From positions 40,403,210 through 40,467,209 of the forward strand of contig CM038047.1 of assembly GCA_021397845.1 (NCBI GenBank): a DNA stretch of 64,000 nt, read 5' to 3'. The notes below the pieces were generated by a model that saw nothing but the letters and a program-made list of their open reading frames with translations, was not told where the DNA came from and searched no databases. The DNA is from Areca catechu. Taxonomy: Eukaryota; Streptophyta; Magnoliopsida; Arecales; Arecaceae. Positions 57,721 to 64,000 of the stretch are shown one piece after another; position 1 is the first letter of the stretch, and the number at the start of each line of letters is the position of its first letter. Made by a program: the position numbers and the translations under genes.

Positions 57721-58120
57721 AGTTTGTATATTTTAGATGCTCTTGTAATACAGACATTTTTCAGTTATTTCAGTTTTCTGCAGAAATAAAGTTTCAGCAT
57801 ATTTACACTATGTTTTTGTTTGGTTTGATCTCACTGAGGTTTAAGGGTATACCAGTTGGAAATAGGCATATTAAGGTCACATTGCATGAAATTTTCATGC
57901 TACACATTCACATTATAATCCATGTCATTCAATTACATTGATATACGTGACCATTGATGGGTTGAGTTACGATAATTGTAACAAAGACCGTTTTGATCCT
58001 ATGTTGATGTGGTTGATGGACCGGATTGGTTATAGATACATTTTAATAAGGACAGCAAAGTAAAGTTGAGCTCATTCGGTTATTTTCGCAAAGCATGTTA
58101 TAAGGTTATACATATAGCCA
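57721..58120 (+). other. Copia-D 3' untranslated region
   Basis: About 400 bases between RNase H and the polypurine tract; no coding frame. Confidence 0.6.
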
Positions 58121-58129
58121 AGTGGGAGA
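58121..58129 (+). other. Copia-D polypurine tract
   Basis: AGTGGGAGA just before TGTTGG of the 3' LTR. Confidence 0.85.
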
Positions 58130-58130
58130 T

Positions 58131-58608
58131 TGTTGGATTCTTAATCCAACATTGGGCTTATATGTAAATAATAATATTTTTTGGGCTGTCATTTAAGGTT
58201 TGGCCTTAATGTATCTAATAGGGTGTGGACCTTTTAATGTGTACAGACTTAAGGGTAATTTCTATTTTTATGATAGACAAAAATAGAAATCATAATAATG
58301 TTGTTATCATATAAAAGTGATTATGGTCCCCAGATTATACGGTATTATTCCTTTCTCCCCGATATCCCATTATCGGAGAAGAAAACCCTAGAGAAGTAAG
58401 AAAAGGCTCTTTAGGAAACCCGTGTGAATCTGCAAGGCTAGCCATGCAACACAGGAGTAGACCTTCAAATCCAGGTTTTCAAATATGGTTTCAGGTACGT
58501 TTTTGCTTATTGTTTGGTTATTCTCAATGATATCATATATTTATTTTTGGGATTTACTTTCAAATAGGTATCAGAATAATTTCCAAATAAGAAGAATAAT
58601 TCCTGACA
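58131..58608 (+). repeat. Copia-D 3' LTR
   Basis: TGTTGGATTCTTAATC to TTCCTGACA, 478 bases, numerous substitutions from the 5' LTR. Confidence 0.94.
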
Positions 58609-58613
58609 GCTTG
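58609..58613. repeat. Target-site duplication of Copia-D, right copy
   Basis: GCTTG against GCCTG at 52445-52449. Confidence 0.75.
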
Positions 58614-60585
58614 CATTTGATTAACCTTTTTACAAGAGTCTTCCGAGGAGCAAAGATATGATCGTACTGGCTTCAGGAGTATCTTATCTACCTCCTGAAA
58701 CAAACGTGGTTTCAACTAAAATTTGGTGTGCAACCAGACAGATATGGCATGCAAAAAGAAGTATAAATTCTGGTTTAAATTTGGCTTAAGCTACATTTTA
58801 CTAGAACATCGCGTTTATCACAAGCCAAGAGAACCAGATCTACAGCAGTACCCTTTCTCCAGCGCATGCGAGGTTTAAATTCAAGGATGACATCTTTAGC
58901 GGTGAGGAGAGCAGTGATACGATGGATAATCCCTACCAAATTTTTTTAAAAAATTCAATCACCTACCGACAAGAGCTGGTTGGGGTCTTGTCTCATAACC
59001 TACCATTTTGGTTGGTTGGGGTCTTGTCTTACAACCTACCATCTTGGCTAGTTGGGGTCTTGTCTCACAACCAACAGATCACAAATTAAATTCAGGATTA
59101 TTTTCTGAGACATGTGACAGTTGGATGAACGAGAAACTAGGATCTTTCTTTTTTCTCGTTCCGACTAGTTGGTATCTTGGTGATGTCCTTGAATCGAGTA
59201 TTTTTCAATGAGATGGAGGTCTACAGGGTAGCTATGCCAGATCAAGTTTGTGAACAGGATGTTATAATTCTATTCAAGGAATGTCATAAAATTATGAAAT
59301 ATTTTTATCATTAAAAAATTTTAAAATAGTTTAATAATAAAAATATTTTTTAATTTTAGGATATCATGTAAATAAGATTATGATATCCTGATCATGGAAT
59401 GTCATAAACCAAGTCACGGAATGTCATAGTCCAAGTTAAAAAATATCATAATTTTTATTCAATTTTTTTTAAAAATAAAATTATAAATATTAAATATATA
59501 TTAAAAAATATAATTTATGTGGTTCAATTATATTTAATGATGTATTTTTCCTATACTGTCTCCGGTGTATAAAGAATTACCCTTGTTTAAATACCAAGGT
59601 AGAGAGGGGCCAGCTCTAAACGACTGGAAGGGGGTCAAGGACGGATTGGGTTCCATGAATGAGCCCAATCCATTATCAGCGATCCTTCATAAAACCAAGG
59701 AGTAAGTCTTTGTGCACCGTGTGCGGTGCAGGAAATCCAATCTAGCCCATACTATTGTTTCTTATTGGTCCACGTCGATCCTACATGGCTTGACGGGATG
59801 GGATGGGAGTCCGTATGATTGACATTACGTAATCTGAGCATCATCGCATCTGCGATCATTTCAAATATGAAAAATGACTTTTTTGCCCTCCTATCTTTCA
59901 GAAGATGATACATGCTTTGAGTGGAACTGTTTCTTCTTCTTCTGCAAACGGAAAAAAATCTCAGACCAAAATTGTTTCTTCTTCTTTTGCAAATGGAAAA
60001 AAAATCTCGGACCAAAGCGACACCCCAGAGTTCCTTTATTTTTGCCTACCCATCAATATCATAGTGAAACCCTAAGTTTTCCCTCCATTTTTTTTTTTTC
60101 TCTTCTCTTTGGTGGTTGAGTAGTCACTAGTGAGCTGAAATCATTTCTTCTTCTGCAAACAGAAAAAAAAAGAAGAAGTTAGCGACACCTCTAGAGTGTT
60201 CTCCATTTTTGTATTCTCTCTTCTCTTTGGTGATTGAGTAATCGCTGGTGAGCTGAAAGTTCTCGAGCATACCATAAAAGATATGCCTTCGAAATCTTGA
60301 GTCAGTGGAGAAAAGTAGTTTCGTATTTCAATGCAAATGGTGAACACGAAAATATCACAAGAAAGAAATACAGATGGAGGAAGTACTGTACTTATTGTTT
60401 ATTTAGGAAAGGATGACATCCTTTTAAGTTTTCTCTCAAAAGAAGTTACAGAACCAGAAATAGATAAGAAAATTATATATTTTAATACAAATATTTGAAA
60501 TTTATGTGTACAGAGGGTTGTCACAATATATTTGTCAAAAATATTAAGTCTTCATAGTATAAAATTATGATACCATGCACAATTT
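58614..60585. other. Host or unclassified repeat DNA, no gene seen
   Basis: AT-rich. Includes a 51-bp near-duplication around 59930-60020 (TTTCTTCTTCTTCTGCAAACGG and its copy) and a looser pair at 60085-60170 and 60200-60262 (TCTCTTCTCTTTGGTG...GTGAGCTGAAA). The ORFs here are simple-sequence and carry no domain. A region at 59360-59460 repeats words such as ATGTCATA and CCAAGTTAAAAAA, also found in the 190-bp array downstream. Confidence 0.55.
58976..59073. repeat. 36-bp tandem repeat, three units
   Basis: GTTGGGGTCTTGTCT-type phrase at 58979, 59015 and 59051; period 36. Confidence 0.9.
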
Positions 60586-61280
60586 CATCACACCGTAGTT
60601 TAGAATTTGCGATATCCCAATTTAAAAGCTACGATATTCTAGTTAAAAAACTACGACATCCATGTACAAAATGCAAAATAAAACTTTCTAACCCCTTCCA
60701 CCTATAATACATGTCATCCGTGGCTTAGTTTATGACTCCCAGAGTGTCATAAAATGCCACGGATGCTAGAAGATTACTCAAATAGGCCGAAATAGTATTA
60801 CGACACTCCAGTTTAAAAGTTACAACACCCAAGTTAAAAAACTACGACATCCATGTACAAAATGTAAAATAAAACTTTTTAACCCCTTCTATTTGTAATA
60901 CATGTTATTCGTGACTTGGTTTATGATTCCAAGACTGTTATAAAATATCACGAATGCTAAAAGATTATTCATATATGCCGAAATAGTATTACGACACCCC
61001 ATTTTAAAAATTATGATATCATAGTTAAAAAACTACGACATCCATGCATAAAATGTAAAATCAAAGTTTCTACACCTTCTACCTGTAATACATGTCATTC
61101 ATGGCTTGGTTTATGATTCCTAGAGTTCAAAAAATATCACGATGCCAGAAGATTACTCATATAGGCTGAAATAGTATTATGACACTCTAATTTAAAAATT
61201 ACGATATCCTAGTTAAAAAACTATAACATCTATGCATAAAATGTAAAATCAAAGCTTCTAACCCCTTTTACCTATAATAC
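60586..61280. repeat. About 190-bp tandem array cut by Copia-C
   Basis: CTACGACATCCATG or a near copy recurs at 60651, 60842, 61033 and 61221, spacings 191, 191 and 188. Units include TAATACATGTCATTCATGG and CGAAATAGTATTACGACACTCC. The last unit stops at TAATAC exactly where the Copia-C LTR begins. Confidence 0.92.
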
Positions 61281-63387
61281 TGTTGGAAAATGTGTCCTAA
61301 AGCCAATTGTCTACTGTAGACAGTTGTACATTTGATGTAATTGTATATGAATTATATTATTGAATAAAATGTTTATTCTGGCAGTTCATCACTATTTCAT
61401 CTTTCTGTAATGAGTTTTTGAGTGATGAAGTCCTTATGACTATTTGTATATGATATAGAGAAGATATATCATATAGTCCTAAAATTGTTCGCAACCAAAT
61501 GATACACTTATTTCAGGACGATAGTATATCAAGTATAGGTCATTGTGTGCCATAGTCGTTGGTTGTCCTCTTAACCAAGGAGCGTGAAGACACTGGTATG
61601 GCATGCAGATGTTCTATTTGACATTTCATTGAACGTGACCCGTCTGTACTTTTTCTGCCTAGAGTTTTTGATATGGACATAGTTATCCCTCAGACATGAG
61701 ATCGTCATGGTAGCTTGCGAGCAACTCACTGTACTTTGGTGCTGGACTATCTGGATTTCTAATCCAGGGACAGAAGGTTTCTGGGTGCAGTTAAGTACTC
61801 GTGTAGTAGTGGTCGGATCAAGATGGGATTGACTCCTCCAAAGTGTTTGGAGTAGATACCTCACTGTGTTTCAATTTAGCAAAACCTTGGCCAGGGTAGT
61901 CTCTATAAAGTGTTACAGGACTTGTGAGGTTGAGACACATTATTGATGGACTTTATGGGTTGGGCAATTTAACCCTAAGTCTTCCTGAGCATTGAGGTCA
62001 AAGGGATTAATTACAAGGTTTCCGTATCTCCTGGTTCTTGATTGTTGCTCTGCAACTTTGACCTATCCGGACGTCGGGTGTCATTGCTAGATTGCGACTT
62101 TGACTGGTATTGAAAATGTTCCAGTGCTACCGACTTAGTGTTCGAACCTATGGGGTCACACACCATAGGGGTTTCTACTTGATCTAGTGATCGGAGAACG
62201 ATTGGGAATCGTTCGTGGACTCACAAAGGAAAAGTATTTTTCCTTATCCTAGTGTCGACACTTGATATTCTGGACTCACAAAGGAAAAGTGTTTTTCCTT
62301 ACCCTAGTGTCGACACTTGATATTCTTGAAAGTGTCGACACTTGTGTAGGTGTCGACACTTGCCGATTTCGCAAGTAAAGACACTTGATGTCACAAAAGT
62401 TGTGACATAAAATTTTTCACTAAAAGTTGGTGATGCATGGAGGTGAATTAAGTAATGTGATTACTTGATAGCCCAATTTGATTGAGCTATAAAAATCTGG
62501 AACGAATCAAATGGGATTTGGTTCAAAATCGGTTAGGGTCTAATTGGGTTGAACCCAATGTATGCACACTTGATCCAATTGATTTCAGTTATGAACTGAA
62601 ATTAATTGAGATATTAATATGAATTTAAATAAGTTTAAATTCAGTTTTGGAGAATTATGTAACCTCCCATGACCATAACTTTCCATAACCACCCATAACT
62701 CCCCACTCTCCCTCTCCCTCTCCACCTATATGATGGGCTGAAATGAGAGGACGAAAATAACTGATAATTCAGCAAAGAAATGCTGGAAAAATAAGAAGGG
62801 AGGAAAGGAAAGAAACTAAGAAAGGTTCTAGGTTTTGTATGGGTGTGAGGACTTTGGAAAAGAGTGTGCATATTTGTACCTAGTGATCTAGATCTTGGGA
62901 TTGAGTGTTTGGGAAGGGTTTCAACATCTCATTCTCCACCTCTTGAGTTTCTTCATTCATTCGGAGAGTCCGACATCGAAAGAAAAAAGGAGTCCCGATC
63001 AAATCGTTCCACAACAAGGTACCACTTGGAGTGAAAGTAGATTTTGAAAGAGCCCCGGTATGAACCACCTGTAGAGGCCGGACACGTGTGCGGTTAAGCA
63101 GAGTTCTTCTACCTCCTCCTGGATCTTCCGCAGCGAAGAGCGTCTCCACTTCATACGAGATATGGTTTTACATATAGAGATATGCTGCTTTGAAAGCTGT
63201 TCATAGCATGAGTTCATGATTTCATAGTTTATATTACTCATTCATGCAAGATCTTGGACTAAGTAGTATAGAAAAGTTCTAAAAGCATGCTTAGATTAAA
63301 TGTTAATCTTCTTTATTATGTTTCCGCTGTATATTATTTTGAAAATATTTTAAAATAGAAAGCATGCTCGCTACGTTTTTCCTTTCA
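61281..63387 (+). repeat. Copia-C 5' LTR
   Basis: 2107 bases, TGTTGGAAAATGTG to TTTCCTTTCA, closely related to 3097-5152 and 11001-13057 but more diverged from them than they are from each other. Contains a 55-bp tandem duplication at about 62217-62326, adding one extra palindrome copy. Confidence 0.93.
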
Positions 63388-63389
63388 AT

Positions 63390-63401
63390 TGGTATTAGAG
63401 C
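63390..63401 (+). other. Copia-C primer-binding site, one mismatch
   Basis: TGGTATTAGAGC against TGGTATCAGAGC in the others; a C to T change. Confidence 0.85.
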
Positions 63402-64000
63402 AACAAGGTTGTTCTAGCATGAATGTTTAGTATAAACATTATAAAATCAGTTTAATTTCATACGAGTACTTGGATTGAGTGCCATTGTGAAGGACTCATG
63501 AAGAAGAAAAAGTAAAGATTAAAATGTTTTAATCTTTATTATGTTCTAAATTTGAAGTCATAAAATGTTTTAGAAATGTTCTAAAGTTAGTTTTTGATTG
63601 TTATGTTAAATAGTTTAACATAAAATTTAAGTTTAGAAAAGACAAAGTTTGGGTTTCTGCATTTTTGTGCTCGGGTTAGATCAAGTGTTGATACTTGGTT
63701 TACTTAGTGTCGATACTTGGGTGTCTATGTATCGACACTTGGGCTTCTGGGTGTCGACTCACGAACAAAAACATAGAAACTGGTTCACTGTTTTTCACTG
63801 TGTGTCGACCTGTCTCAGAGTAGTGTCGACACCAAGGTGTCGACACTTGCTGCTGAAGTGTCGACACTTTATAGTGAACAGAAATTCAAAAGTTGGGTTT
63901 TCTTGTAAAAATGTTTTACAAAGTTTATTGAAAATGTTTCAATCTGATATATGATTAACTTAATCTAAGTGACTAAATGATCTAGGGATATGATTCTAAG
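63402..64000 (+). other. Copia-C leader, partial
   Basis: Matches the Copia-A leader from 5167 on, with a 90-bp deletion at about 63482 and the palindrome cluster at 63678-63870. Confidence 0.85.

Larger units (their letters stand above)
52450..58608 (+). mobile_element. Copia-D, old Ty1/copia element
   Basis: 6.2-kb plus-strand element with short LTRs (519 and 478 bases), iMet PBS, gag-PR-IN-RT-RNH in order and PPT. Its LTRs and proteins are unlike Copia-A/B, so it is a separate family. It has at least four stops, three or more frameshifts, a zinc knuckle missing one Cys and a 41-bp difference between LTRs. With one mismatch in its target duplication, it appears the oldest copia element here. 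Confidence 0.95.
61281..64000 (+). mobile_element. Copia-C, 5' part of a Copia-A family element
   Basis: LTR, PBS and leader matching Copia-A, cut by the right edge of the window. AATAC (61276-61280) should be its target duplication. If complete, it would extend about 7 kb further. Confidence 0.88.

Noticed and set aside
59874..60119. Phe/Lys-rich small ORF
   Set aside because: Encoded by a duplicated TTTCTTCTTCTTCTGCAAA simple sequence; no conserved start, no domain.

Overview
This is a 64 kb piece of a flowering-plant nuclear chromosome, made mostly of LTR retrotransposons stacked inside one another around a single ordinary host gene. A plant is indicated by tRNA-iMet primer-binding sites beside Ty1/copia LTRs, by two large Ty3/gypsy elements of the Tat type (second RNase H domain, no chromodomain, antisense ORF before the 3' LTR), and by a nine-exon nuclear gene with GT-AG introns and a possible organelle transit peptide. 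A monocot, perhaps a palm, is my guess from the element mix; nothing in the window proves it.

Layout. (1) 1-19492: Copia-B on the minus strand, whose 3' LTR runs off the left edge. A plus-strand relative, Copia-A (3097-13057), sits inside its reverse-transcriptase gene with a perfect ACCCC target duplication. (2) Copia-B itself lies in the 3' LTR of Gypsy-1 (19493-30734, minus), so the order of insertion is Gypsy-1, then Copia-B, then Copia-A. (3) 30735-32585: AT-rich host DNA holding a tRNA-derived SINE with a 12-bp target duplication. (4) 32586-45085: Gypsy-2 (minus), flanked by CTGAT/CTAAT. (5) 45091-52449: host DNA with an FAD-dependent oxidoreductase gene (ATG 45897, stop 51712, 485 codons), starting 0.8 kb from the end of Gypsy-2. 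(6) 52450-58608: Copia-D (plus), much decayed, flanked by GCCTG/GCTTG. (7) 58614-61280: host or unknown repeat DNA ending in an approximately 190-bp tandem array. (8) 61281-64000: 5' part of Copia-C, from the same family as Copia-A, inserted into that array.

How it works together. The only gene likely to serve the plant is the oxidoreductase. Every retroelement coding region is broken by stops or frameshifts, so none looks autonomous. Both Gypsy elements share one architecture: minus-strand gag-pol, a plus-strand antisense ORF ending in a coiled-coil domain, and a minisatellite between the two convergent 3' ends. In Gypsy-1 the antisense ORF has a TATA box and two G-boxes upstream. Copia-A and Copia-C carry an unusual cluster of a 14-bp palindrome in the LTR and leader.

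Limits: all calls come from reading sequence and translations. No database search, alignment program or expression evidence was used, and lineage names are by motif and architecture only.
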